A stretch of 64,000 nt of DNA from Alphaproteobacteria bacterium (GCA_017307285.1 JAFKFI010000052.1:1-64000); one strand, 5' to 3'; counted from the stretch's first letter, positions 47,977 to 55,484 are shown. The notes: generated by a model from the sequence alone, not told the origin. Translations and numbers: made by a program.

Positions 47977-48347
47977 CCCCCAGGGTTGGCCAAGCGGCGG
48001 GCCATGCGCAGCAGCATTTGCCGATCGACGAAGGCGCACTCGCGGTAGAGCCGTAGCAGCGCCAGCTCGTCGCCGCTCTCGGCCTTGAGCGGCGCCATCT
48101 TGTCGTCGCCATGCAACAGGTATTCGACGCCGGTGCCGAGGGCGCCGGCAATGCGCGAGAGATTGGCCGAGAGCTGGCCCGACCGCCCGGTCTCCCACTG
48201 CGCCACCGCGCTGCGGCTGACGCCCACGGCGACCGCCAACTCGTCCTGCGTGAGGCCGCGCTCGCGCCGCACGGCGCGGATGCGCTCGCCGACGTCCTTC
48301 GCGGCGATGTCTTTTCCAATGTCCATGCCCCGAGCATAGGTGAGCAT
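47973..48347 (-). CDS. XRE-family transcriptional regulator
   Basis: The protein has up to 124 residues with a Cro/C1-type helix-turn-helix (IRAVRRERGLTQDELAVAVGVSRSAVAQWETG) of lambda-repressor-like form. A short helical tail (LLRLYRECAFVDRQMLLRMA) may serve dimerisation. The start could be ATG at 48347 or the in-frame ATG at 48326. It is the first gene of a two-gene unit with the glycoside-hydrolase-like gene, so it probably controls that unit. No operator is obvious. Confidence 0.85.
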   Translation of the reverse strand: MLTYARGMDIGKDIAAKDVGERIRAVRRERGLTQDELAVAVGVSRSAVAQWETGRSGQLSANLSRIAGALGTGVEYLLHGDDKMAPLKAESGDELALLRLYRECAFVDRQMLLRMARRLANPGG

Positions 48348-48389
48348 CCCTAACGGCGCCAGTCGATTCCGCCTAGACAGGGCTCGTGC

Positions 48390-48418
48390 TTGACAAGATA
48401 CCGACCGAAAGGTATCTT
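48390..48418 (+). promoter_or_regulatory. Sigma70-type promoter overlapped by a TetR operator
   Basis: TTGACA (48390-48395) and TATCTT (48413-48418) are spaced by exactly 17 bp. A perfect inverted repeat AAGATACC/GGTATCTT with an 8-bp spacer (48395-48418) covers the spacer and the -10 box. This is the expected arrangement for repression by the TetR protein encoded downstream. The first gene starts 27 bp after the -10 box. Confidence 0.8.
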
Positions 48419-48444
48419 ATCTGCAACACGACAGGACCACGACC

Positions 48445-48789
48445 ATGAACCCCGCGCTGCTCGCCTACGGCTCCTTGGCCATCGCCATCGTCGCCGAAGT
48501 CACCGGCTCCGCCTTCTTGCAGAAATCCGCGGGCTTCACCCGGCTCGCGCCGATGTTGGCGATGGGCGCGTTCTATCTGGTTTCGTTCTTCTTCCTGGCG
48601 CAGTCCCTCAAGGTGATCCCGCTTGGCGTCGCCTACGCGATCTGGGGCGGTCTCGGCATCGTGCTAACGGCGACGGTAAGCGCGCTCGTGTTCCGCCAGG
48701 CGTTGGACCTGCCCGCCATTCTCGGCATGGCGATGATCGTCGGTGGCGTCGTGGTGATGAACGGGTTCTCCCAGGCCGCCGGGCACTGA
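48445..48789 (+). CDS. Small multidrug resistance (SMR) efflux protein
   Basis: This 114-residue membrane protein has four transmembrane helices. Key SMR features are the essential glutamate (E18 in AIVAEVTGSAFLQKSAGF, equivalent to EmrE E14), the YLVSFFFLAQSLKVIPLGVAYAIWGGLG stretch across helices 2-3, and the final VVVMNGFS. SMR pumps export quaternary cations or guanidinium in exchange for protons as dimers. The gene stands behind the TetR-type operator and forms an operon with tetR (4-bp gap). Confidence 0.93.
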   Translation: MNPALLAYGSLAIAIVAEVTGSAFLQKSAGFTRLAPMLAMGAFYLVSFFFLAQSLKVIPLGVAYAIWGGLGIVLTATVSALVFRQALDLPAILGMAMIVGGVVVMNGFSQAAGH

Positions 48790-48793
48790 GGCC

Positions 48794-49354
48794 GTGTCCT
48801 CCGCCTACACGCGCAAGAAGCAGCCGGAGGTGATCCGGGAGGCCTTGCTCGACAACGCCATGCGGATCGCCGTGGAGCAGGGTCTCGCGAGCGTCACCGT
48901 GCAGGCCGTGGCGGCAGCGGCGGGCGTGACCAAGGGCGGGCTGTTCCACCACTTCCCGACCAAGCAAGCGCTGATCGCCGGCATGGCCGAGCACTACCTC
49001 GCGCTGCTCGACGCGGAGATCGACGCGCGTATGGACAAGGACCCCAAGGCGGTCGGACGCTTCACCCGCGCCTATGTCGAGACGATGCTGGGCGGCGAGG
49101 CGTTCGGAGCCGGCACACCGCTTTCCGCGCTGCCGCTCACCGCGCTCGCGGACCCCGGGCTGCACCCGCTATGGGCCGCCTGGATCGCGCGGCGGCTCGA
49201 GCGTCACCGCGAGACCGACAGCGACCCCATGCTCGCCATCGTTCGTCTCGCGGCGGACGGAGCCTGGCTCGCCGCCGTTACGGAGTCGAGCCAGGGCCTG
49301 GCCCCGGCGACCGTCCGCGAGCGCCTCCGCGAGATGGCCGGCGGGAGCCGGTGA
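48794..49354 (+). CDS. TetR-family repressor of the SMR efflux operon
   Basis: This 186-residue protein has an N-terminal helix-turn-helix (about 14-56, with TVQAVAAAAGVTKGGLFHHFPTKQ) and a ligand-binding helical C-terminus of the group that ends with a conserved AADGAWLAAV helix. It starts with GTG at 48794, 4 bp after the efflux gene. It very likely represses its own operon through the palindrome at 48395-48418. Confidence 0.92.
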   Translation: MSSAYTRKKQPEVIREALLDNAMRIAVEQGLASVTVQAVAAAAGVTKGGLFHHFPTKQALIAGMAEHYLALLDAEIDARMDKDPKAVGRFTRAYVETMLGGEAFGAGTPLSALPLTALADPGLHPLWAAWIARRLERHRETDSDPMLAIVRLAADGAWLAAVTESSQGLAPATVRERLREMAGGSR

Positions 49355-49370
49355 GGCGCGCTCGCTGAAC

Positions 49371-50261
49371 TCACGCCGCCATCACCGGCCCCTCGCCGAC
49401 GATGGTCGTGCGGTGCATCACGCGTCGCTCCATCGGGTCGTAGGGCGTCACCTGGTGCATGGTGCAGCGGTTGTCCCACATCACCACGTCGTCGGTCTCC
49501 CAGCGGTGCGGGTAGACGAAGCGCGGCTCGCCGGCGAACTCCGCGAGGTCGGCGATCAGCTGCTTCGCCTCGGCCGGCGCCATGCCCTCGATCGCGTCGT
49601 TGTAGATCGGGCTGATGTAGAGCGATTTCCGCCCCGTCACCGGATGCGTCCGCACCATCGGCTGCCACACCGGCGGCATCGCCGCGCGCTCGGCCTCGGT
49701 GAGCGGGCGCAGGTCGCGCAGGGTGTGCAGATGGCCGAAATCGTGCTTCGCCCGGCGGCCCTCCACCTGGCGGCGCAGCGTGTCGGGCAGCGCCTCGTAC
49801 ACCGCGTACATATTGGTGAAATGTGTCTCGCCGCCGGTGCGGCTGACCTCGATGCCGTGCAGGAGCGAGCCCATGCAGGGATTGGGACGATAGCTGCTGT
49901 CGGTGTGCCAGAACTCGGCGAGCGAGATTTGCTGCATCGTGGGGTTCGACCGCGCCATCAGCTTGCCGTCCTCGTCCACGTTGGAGACGCGGAATATCTC
50001 GCGCACGCGGGCGGATTTGATGATGTCCTGGTGAAAGATTTCCGGCTCGCCGAAGTTTCGCGTGAAGGCCACGTGCTCGGCGTCGGTTATGTGCTGCTCG
50101 GGGAACACCAGCACGAGATGCGTCATCCAGGCGTCATGCACCGCTTGGAACGCGGCGGCGTCGAGCGGCGCGCGCATGTCGATCCCGCGCACCTCGGCCC
50201 CGAGCGCCGCGCCGAGCGGCCGGACGGTAATGCGCGTCTGCTCCGATGCCGCGTGCGACAT
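49371..50261 (-). CDS. TauD/TfdA-family Fe(II)/2-oxoglutarate dioxygenase
   Basis: This 296-residue enzyme has the iron ligands H119 and D121 in the WHTDSSY motif and H269 in NRCTMHQVTPYDP, plus the 2-oxoglutarate-binding arginine in the MERRVMHRTT segment. The family hydroxylates taurine, alkylsulfates, phenoxyacetates or related compounds. The substrate is not resolved here, and no sulfonate transporter genes are adjacent. It converges with tetR (16-bp gap). Confidence 0.92.
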   Translation of the reverse strand: MSHAASEQTRITVRPLGAALGAEVRGIDMRAPLDAAAFQAVHDAWMTHLVLVFPEQHITDAEHVAFTRNFGEPEIFHQDIIKSARVREIFRVSNVDEDGKLMARSNPTMQQISLAEFWHTDSSYRPNPCMGSLLHGIEVSRTGGETHFTNMYAVYEALPDTLRRQVEGRRAKHDFGHLHTLRDLRPLTEAERAAMPPVWQPMVRTHPVTGRKSLYISPIYNDAIEGMAPAEAKQLIADLAEFAGEPRFVYPHRWETDDVVMWDNRCTMHQVTPYDPMERRVMHRTTIVGEGPVMAA

Positions 50262-50357
50262 GACGTTCCTCCGGTCTGGGTTTCCCCGTTGTGGCTGATG
50301 CTAGGCGGTTTCGCGGGGGAGGGGAACGCTACGCGTGGCACACTGCCCGCTTGTTTC

Positions 50358-50440
50358 CGTCATGGTCCGCGAAGGCGGACCATCCACGACTTTTGCTCGC
50401 CAGCGACGTCGTGGATGGCCGGCCTTCGCCGGCCATGACG
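50358..50440. repeat. Two-armed dispersed palindromic repeat (BIME-like)
   Basis: This 83-bp element contains CGTCATGGTCCGCGAAGGCGGACCATCCACGAC and, after a 16-nt linker, GTCGTGGATGGCCGGCCTTCGCCGGCCATGACG, each arm nearly palindromic and in opposite orientation. It has the same design as 33102-33188 and sits between the TauD gene and the antitoxin-like gene. Confidence 0.8.
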
Positions 50441-50472
50441 ATAAGAGAATGAAGGATGGCCTCGCTATGCCG

Positions 50473-50784
50473 CTATGCCGAAGGCGGGGGGACGTTTTCG
50501 CCCTTCGCAAGTTTCAGCAGCCATTCGCGAACGCGCTCGTGCGGCACGAAACGACCCGCCACGTAGTCGGCCCGAGCCTCGGCGATCGCGCGGGCTTCGA
50601 CTTCCTCGTCGATCTCGGGCAAAGGGCATGGAAGCTCGTTGGGAGTGCCCCAGGAGCGCAACCATTCCGCCACTTTTTCATGCGGGACAAGTTGCCCGGC
50701 CGCAACGTCGGCCCAAGCCTCGGCAGTCGCGCGAGCCTCGGTGTCAGCGTGGGTCCCTAGGAAGGGCGGAGCTGGTTCGGTCAT
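50473..50784 (-). CDS. Antitoxin-like protein with an internally duplicated domain
   Basis: This 103-residue protein is built of two similar halves (about 17-45 and 63-91) with the pattern ARAxAEAxADxxAGxxVPHExVxEWL. The first half continues with the WGTPNELPCP tail. Single-copy proteins of this kind occur in Alphaproteobacteria as small antitoxins beside ParE/RelE toxins, but no toxin gene is next to it here. The ATG overlaps the stop of the upstream bicupin gene (50781-50784), so the two are co-translated. The antitoxin role is inferred from resemblance only. Confidence 0.6.
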   Translation of the reverse strand: MTEPAPPFLGTHADTEARATAEAWADVAAGQLVPHEKVAEWLRSWGTPNELPCPLPEIDEEVEARAIAEARADYVAGRFVPHERVREWLLKLAKGENVPPPSA

Positions 50785-51749
50785 GTCGTCGCGTCCTGAT
50801 CCGCAAAGGCGAACCCCATCGCTCGCGCATGATAATAGATCCCGCCATCCTGCACGATGAGGAACAGCGCCTGCCCGTCGCCCTCGTTGTGGTGCGAGTG
50901 GACGGCGACCGGCGGGGTGATGGTGGTGGCCCAGGGGGACCAGTCCTTGCGCCGCCCGTCCACCATCGAGTGGCATTGCTCGCCCTGGATGACCAAGCTC
51001 ACCGCCACCGAATTGTGCCGGTGCGGGCGCTGCGCCGTGCCGGGGTGCAGCGTGTTCATCGCGACGGTGAGCGTGGGCAGGATGTTGCGGGTTGCCTCCT
51101 GCCGATCCGAGCTGAAGATCAGCGCCGAGCCGGCCATGCGCGCATCGCGGCCCACTTCGTCGATCAGCGCGATCTGGCGCGCGATTTCGGCGGCCGGGAC
51201 GTGCACGAGGTCGGTCGGCGCCGCGCCCGGCGTCGGCGGGCGCAGATTCTCGAAGGCGAGCAGCGGCTCATTGCCGACGATCCATAACACCGCGTCGGCA
51301 GCGCCCGCCGCGTGGTCGTGCGGCACGCCGCCGGGCAGGATCAAGAGGTCGCCGGGGTTCCACGCCACACTCTCGCCGCCGCATTCGGTCGTGCCGCTGC
51401 CCGCGATCACGTAGGCGATCACGCCGCTGGCCGCAAAATCGGTGCGCAAGCTCTCGCCGGCGCGGATGCGGGCGTAGCGGGCGAGCACCAGCGGCGTCGT
51501 CGCGGGAAAATCGCAGCCGAGTTCGCCCGAGATGTCGCAGGCGATCAGCCCGGTGGGTGTCGCGGGATCGAGGGCGCGCGCCGGCTCGGCGGTGAAGCTG
51601 CGGTCGGGCACCGGCGGCAGGCGCACGTCGAAGCCATTCCCGGTGTTGAAGAACCGCGCGCGGGCCTCGGCCGGGCTCCGCGGCGCGGCGGGATGCTGCA
51701 CCGGAAGCGTCGCGATGCTGCCGGGGACGGGGCGGAGATCGTCGGGCAT
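50781..51749 (-). CDS. Bicupin protein, gentisate-dioxygenase-like
   Basis: The 322-residue protein contains two cupin barrels: an N-terminal one around YVIAGSGTTECGGESVAWNPGD and a C-terminal one around HRHNSVAVSLVIQGEQCHS. The order and length resemble gentisate 1,2-dioxygenase/1-hydroxy-2-naphthoate dioxygenase proteins. The metal-binding His pair (RPHRHNS) is present in the second domain. The ATG at 51749 is preferred (GAGGAG 8 bp upstream) over an in-frame start at 51773. Ring-cleavage activity is plausible but unproven. Confidence 0.78.
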   Translation of the reverse strand: MPDDLRPVPGSIATLPVQHPAAPRSPAEARARFFNTGNGFDVRLPPVPDRSFTAEPARALDPATPTGLIACDISGELGCDFPATTPLVLARYARIRAGESLRTDFAASGVIAYVIAGSGTTECGGESVAWNPGDLLILPGGVPHDHAAGAADAVLWIVGNEPLLAFENLRPPTPGAAPTDLVHVPAAEIARQIALIDEVGRDARMAGSALIFSSDRQEATRNILPTLTVAMNTLHPGTAQRPHRHNSVAVSLVIQGEQCHSMVDGRRKDWSPWATTITPPVAVHSHHNEGDGQALFLIVQDGGIYYHARAMGFAFADQDATT

Positions 51750-51848
51750 GGGCGGGCTCCTCGTCGGATGCACGAGGCTACAGCTCGGCGCGAATGACGC
51801 AAGGCGGCCTGCCGCGGCAGTGCAAATGACGTCCTCGCGTTATCTATG

Positions 51849-51877
51849 TTGACAATAGACAGTCACAACGACTAACT
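51849..51877 (+). promoter_or_regulatory. Candidate promoter of the accessory cassette
   Basis: TTGACA (51849-51854) and CTAACT (51872-51877) are spaced by 17 bp, 33 bp ahead of the first cassette gene. A small inverted repeat CTAT...ATAG flanks the -35 box and could be an operator. Confidence 0.5.
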
Positions 51878-51909
51878 TTCGGCCCGTCAACGCCCGGACC
51901 CTCCCCACA

Positions 51910-52197
51910 ATGCCCCGTGCCCTTGTCTGGACCGAAGCCCAGGATTCCACGCTCCGCCGCCTTCGCGCCGAGGGCGAGACCTGGGATGCCATCGCCCACG
52001 CCCTCGGTGTCGCCCGCTTCACCGCGATCGAGCGCGGCCGACGCATCGGTGCGCCGCGTCCCGCTCCCGGCCCGCGGATTCCGCGCGAGGATCCCAACCG
52101 CAATCCGCTGCCCGCCGGCCATCCGCGCAGCTGGGGCGCCCTGGTCGCGGGCACCGTGCTTGATGGCGAGACCTATCCGCTGCCGGTCTTCGCCTGA
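51910..52197 (+). CDS. GcrA-like small DNA-binding protein
   Basis: The 95-residue protein opens with WTEAQDSTLRRLRAEGETWD-type sequence followed by IAHALGVARFTAIERGRRIG, the helix-turn-helix layout of the GcrA cell-cycle-regulator family and of phage-encoded relatives. A Pro-rich tail follows. It is the first gene of the 51910-55484 cassette, behind a good promoter, and its stop overlaps the next ATG (TGATG at 52195). It may be the cassette's own regulator. Confidence 0.65.
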   Translation: MPRALVWTEAQDSTLRRLRAEGETWDAIAHALGVARFTAIERGRRIGAPRPAPGPRIPREDPNRNPLPAGHPRSWGALVAGTVLDGETYPLPVFA

Positions 52198-52586
52198 TGC
52201 GGTGCCATCCGCTCGACCCACCGGCGCAGCACCGCGCCGCGATCGTGTTCGGCCGGCTGGTCGCCGCCGGGCTGCTGACCCGCGAGGAGTGCCTGCCGCA
52301 TCTGGTGCGCGCCGGCCTCCGCGCGCGCCGGGTTGATCCCGCCGGCCTGCGCGCCCGCCTCGCCCACACGCTGCACGACGCGGCAGTGGTGCACGCGCGC
52401 CGCCGCCGCCGGGCCGCGCGGGTGGTGCGCGAGGCGATCGCGCCGCTGCTCGCCGTCTGGGCCGCGCCCGCCGCGATCCACGCCGCTGCGCGCGCCGCCA
52501 ATGCCGGTCTCGGCGCGCCGCTGCTGGCGCGTGAGGTGGAGGCCATCGCCGCCGACGAAGCCGCTCGGGTGCTCGCCCGTGGCTGA
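52197..52586 (+). CDS. Hypothetical cassette protein
   Basis: This 129-residue Ala/Arg-rich protein is strongly helical and has no recognisable domain. The start ATG shares a base with the stop codon of the GcrA-like gene, and the end overlaps the RepA-like gene by 8 bp, which supports it being a real gene. The composition (very high Arg and Ala) could reflect nucleic-acid binding or simply the local GC bias. Confidence 0.55.
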   Translation: MRCHPLDPPAQHRAAIVFGRLVAAGLLTREECLPHLVRAGLRARRVDPAGLRARLAHTLHDAAVVHARRRRRAARVVREAIAPLLAVWAAPAAIHAAARAANAGLGAPLLAREVEAIAADEAARVLARG

Positions 52587-53805
52587 CGTGTGGACCGCAT
52601 GGGAGGAGCGCCGCGCCCCGGCCGCCGTGTTCGCGGCCGAGCCGGCTTCGCTGCCTGACCCCGCCAGCATCGCGCCGCGCGAATGGCTCTACGGCACCGC
52701 GCTGCTCCGCCGCTTCGTCTCGGTGCTGATCGCGCCGGGCGGCGTCGGCAAATCGGCGCTGGCGCTTGCCCAAGCGCTGGCGCTGGCCACCGGCGAGCCG
52801 TTCCTCGGCGAGCGGGTGCACCACTCCGTGCCGGTCTGGGTGCTCAACCTCGAGGACCCGCTCGACGAGCTCAACCGCCGGCTCGCCGCGTTGATGATCC
52901 ATCACGCGATCCCGCCCGCCCGCGTCGCCGGCCGCGTCTTCCTCCATTCCGGTCGCTCGCGACGCGTCACGATGGCCGCTGTCGGGCCGGACGGCATGAC
53001 CATCGTGCATCCGGACAAGGCGGCGCTGACCGACGCGGTGCGCGAGAAGTCGATCGGCCTCGTGGTGGTCGATCCGTTCGTGAAGTCGCATCGCCTCGAG
53101 GAAAATTCCAACCCGCACATGGATGCCGCCGCGACCGCCTGGGCGGAGCTCGCGGAGGAGACCGGCGCGGCGGTGCTGCTGGTGCACCACGTCCGCAAGG
53201 GCGCGGTCGAGGACATCGACGCGGCGCGCGGCGGCAAGGCGCTGACCGACGCGGCGCGCGCGGGGAGGCTGCTCGCGCCGATGACCGAGACCGAGGCCGA
53301 GCGGCTCGGCGTCGCTCCCGCCGAACGCTGGCGCCACGTCCGGCTCGACGACGCCAAGGCCAACATGGCGCCGCGCGCCGAGCGGGCGCTGTGGTTTCGC
53401 CTGGAAACAGTCAATCTCGGCAACGCCAGCGCCGACTACCCGCACGGCGACAACGTCGCGGCCATCGCCCCCTGGCAGCCCGCCACGGTGTGGGCGCTGC
53501 TCAGCCCCGAGGCGTGCAACCAGGCCCTCGACGCGATCGCCGCCGGCCCGGGGCAGGGCGAGCTCTACGCCGGCCACCGTCGAGGCCGGGCCAACGACCG
53601 CTGGGCCGGCCGCGTACTGGTCGAGCGGCACGGGCTCACGGAGGCGCAGGCCGCCGAGGTGATCGCCGCCTGGCTGCGCTCCGGCCTGCTCGTCGAGACG
53701 ACCTATCGCGACACCGCCCAGCGCAAGACCCGCACCGGGGTCGCGGTGACGGACACGCTGCGTCCCACAGAAGCCCATCCATTCCATCAGGGAGATAAAG
53801 CATGA
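52579..53805 (+). CDS. RepA-like AAA/RecA-fold ATPase (AAA_25 type)
   Basis: This 408-residue protein has a Walker A IAPGGVGKSALALA (about 50-63), a LNLEDPLDELNRRLAAL segment, a Walker B VVVDPFVKSH (about 161) with a following EENSNPHMD, and the LLVHHVRKG motif (about 202). Together these are typical of the RecA-like helicase domain of plasmid RepA and phage replication proteins. The C-terminal 150 residues may be a winged-helix region. It starts with GTG at 52579 overlapping the preceding gene. It is probably a replication or DNA-mobilising ATPase of the cassette. Confidence 0.75.
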   Translation: MADVWTAWEERRAPAAVFAAEPASLPDPASIAPREWLYGTALLRRFVSVLIAPGGVGKSALALAQALALATGEPFLGERVHHSVPVWVLNLEDPLDELNRRLAALMIHHAIPPARVAGRVFLHSGRSRRVTMAAVGPDGMTIVHPDKAALTDAVREKSIGLVVVDPFVKSHRLEENSNPHMDAAATAWAELAEETGAAVLLVHHVRKGAVEDIDAARGGKALTDAARAGRLLAPMTETEAERLGVAPAERWRHVRLDDAKANMAPRAERALWFRLETVNLGNASADYPHGDNVAAIAPWQPATVWALLSPEACNQALDAIAAGPGQGELYAGHRRGRANDRWAGRVLVERHGLTEAQAAEVIAAWLRSGLLVETTYRDTAQRKTRTGVAVTDTLRPTEAHPFHQGDKA

Positions 53806-54002
53806 CCTATTCGAGCAATCCGATTGCGACCAAGCCGGGCCGAATTGGCGCCGCACCGGGCGGGGGAAATGGCGCGGCAATTGGCGCGCAGCGGGGGGAA
53901 ATGCGCTCCGTGGCGCCGGCTGCGTCGGCCGCGCCATATCCCTCGGCGGAGCCGAGGGGATATGGCGAACAGCCGCCCGGTCGGCGCCGCGCCGCGAATT
54001 GA
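53802..54002 (+). CDS. Doubtful small ORF over the repeat region
   Basis: This 66-codon ORF begins with an ATG overlapping the RepA-like stop (ATGA), which favours translation. Its sequence is low-complexity Gly/Ala/Pro and reads through the 12-mer repeats and the hairpin. It overlaps the start of the next gene by 41 bp. It may be a leader peptide coupling the two genes, or a chance frame over a replication-origin-like region. Confidence 0.3.
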   Translation: MTYSSNPIATKPGRIGAAPGGGNGAAIGAQRGEMRSVAPAASAAPYPSAEPRGYGEQPPGRRRAAN

Positions 54003-54020
54003 CGCGCGAATTGGCGCGGC
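53843..54020 (+). repeat. Iteron-like 12-mers downstream of the RepA-like gene
   Basis: Five copies of a 12-mer close to AATTGGCGCGGC occur in direct orientation: 53843-53854, 53867-53878, 53879-53890, 53997-54008 and 54009-54020. Two pairs are exactly adjacent with no gap. Direct 12-mers beside a Rep-type gene are the usual appearance of plasmid or phage iterons, but the region is also coding, so a peptide repeat (IGA) is the alternative explanation. Confidence 0.5.
53932..53967 (+). promoter_or_regulatory. Large hairpin hiding the ribosome-binding site of the DUF6362-like gene
   Basis: CGCCATATCCCTCGGC and GCCGAGGGGATATGGCG form a stem of about 16 bp with a single bulged G and a 3-nt loop. 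The right arm contains the GAGGGG ribosome-binding site and the ATG (53962) of the next gene, so folding would block translation. It lies between the two pairs of 12-mer repeats. Confidence 0.55.
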
Positions 54021-54531
54021 ACGTCGTGCCCGCCCGCGCCGGGTGGTGAGCTGCGCCCAGATCGATGCCCTGCACGCCACCCGCCACGCCGCCGCCGCGA
54101 CCCCTGACGGTGCCGCGTTCGACGCCGAGCTCGTGATCTATCGCCTGGAAGAGGCCGGCACCACGCTGCTCAGCATCCCCGACCGCGGCTACTCGACCAA
54201 GCTCCGCTCCTCCTCGATCGACATCGTGCGCAGCGCGCTGGAGGCCTATGGGTGGGCGGAAAAGGTGATTCGCCCGCCGGTGCCGAGTGCCGCCAAGATC
54301 GACCGCATGGACGAGGCGCTGTCCTGGATCCCGCTGATCCCCGAGGACAAATACGTGCTGCGTCGCATCGTCGGGGCGCGCTGCCTGATCAGCCCGCTGA
54401 CCGAGCGCCACCTCTACCCCTGGCGCCGCCTCGGTGCCGCCATCGGCGCCGACCACAAGGCGGTCCAGCGCTGGCACGCCCAGGGCATCGACCTGATCGT
54501 CGCGGCGCTCAACCGGGGGAGGCGGGCATGA
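53962..54531 (+). CDS. DUF6362-like cassette protein
   Basis: This 189-residue protein has a central region IDRMDEALSWIPLIPEDKYV and a C-terminal helix-turn-helix-like segment LYPWRRLGAAIGADHKAVQRW. This pattern matches DUF6362-type proteins found in alphaproteobacterial prophages and accessory islands. The ATG at 53962 follows GAGGGG, which is buried in a hairpin. The stop overlaps the next gene (ATGA at 54528). A sequence-specific DNA-binding role is suggested by the HTH only. Confidence 0.65.
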   Translation: MANSRPVGAAPRIDARIGAARRARPRRVVSCAQIDALHATRHAAAATPDGAAFDAELVIYRLEEAGTTLLSIPDRGYSTKLRSSSIDIVRSALEAYGWAEKVIRPPVPSAAKIDRMDEALSWIPLIPEDKYVLRRIVGARCLISPLTERHLYPWRRLGAAIGADHKAVQRWHAQGIDLIVAALNRGRRA

Positions 54532-55484
54532 GCGGGGCCGCCGCTCCGACCGGCTGCCGCGCGCCCGACCTCGCTGCCGGTCCGAAGCAGCGCGAGATGT
54601 GCCAAGGCTGCGGTGGCGCATTCGACGCGGGCACCATGCTGCTCGCCGAACTCGCGCCGGGTCGGCCCGACAAGCTCGGTAACCGCGTCGCCGAAATCTA
54701 TTGCCGGGGCGAGGATTTCTGCGTGTATCGCTCGACCCTCGGCGTCTACGTCCACTTTGCCGATTGTCGCGCCCGCGAGCGCGAGCAGCGTCGCGCGTTG
54801 CTGCCCATCGCGCCGCGCCTCTGCCGCTTGCGCTACATGTCGAACCAGATGGCGCGCGACCGGCTGTGGCGGCAAGGCGGCGGCGGCTTCTACGACCACG
54901 AGATCGGCGAGGCGATCGCGCTTGCCCTGCAGGGCACCGCCGGCGAGGCCGACCGCCTCCTCGCCAACGGCGAGGCTCTCGCCGTCGAGCGCCTCCGCAA
55001 CGAGAACCGCGTCGCCTATTTCCTCTCCTGCCTGGCCTCGGCGCTGCTCGTCATCGGCGTGCTGTTTGCGGCCGGCCTCGGGACTGCGACGGGCGACGCA
55101 CAATTCCAGGCCTACGCGGCGGCGGCGGCGTTCGGCGCGGTGGGTGCGGCGTTCTCCATCGCCACCGGCGTCGCCGATCTTTCGCTCGCGCCCTACCAGC
55201 GTTCGGCGATGAACAGCGCGATGGGGGCGTTGCGCGTGCTGATCGGCGCGGTGTCGGGTGCCATGATCCTGCTGATCTGCAACGCCACGATCATCGGCGA
55301 GCCGGTGCTCAAGCTGCTGGAGAAGTTCACCGAGGCGGATGCGTTGGGCACGCTCGGTACGCGCAATTGGGCGTGGATCGGGATGCTCGGGCTGCTGGGC
55401 GGGTTTGCGGAGCGGCTGGTGCCCAACCTGCTTGGGTCGGCGGCGGGCCGCGCGACGCCTCGGTCGGCGCAACCATCTCCGTGA
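54528..55484 (+). CDS. Cassette membrane protein with N-terminal Cys-rich motif
   Basis: The 318-residue protein begins with a short soluble domain carrying CQGCGGAF and further cysteines (YCRGEDFC, ADCRARE) that could bind zinc. Three to four hydrophobic helices follow in the C-terminal half (about 165-185, 190-215, 232-255 and 280-300). I do not recognise the family. It ends the five-gene overlapping cassette that began at 51910, and its GC content resembles its surroundings. Confidence 0.6.
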   Translation: MSGAAAPTGCRAPDLAAGPKQREMCQGCGGAFDAGTMLLAELAPGRPDKLGNRVAEIYCRGEDFCVYRSTLGVYVHFADCRAREREQRRALLPIAPRLCRLRYMSNQMARDRLWRQGGGGFYDHEIGEAIALALQGTAGEADRLLANGEALAVERLRNENRVAYFLSCLASALLVIGVLFAAGLGTATGDAQFQAYAAAAAFGAVGAAFSIATGVADLSLAPYQRSAMNSAMGALRVLIGAVSGAMILLICNATIIGEPVLKLLEKFTEADALGTLGTRNWAWIGMLGLLGGFAERLVPNLLGSAAGRATPRSAQPSP

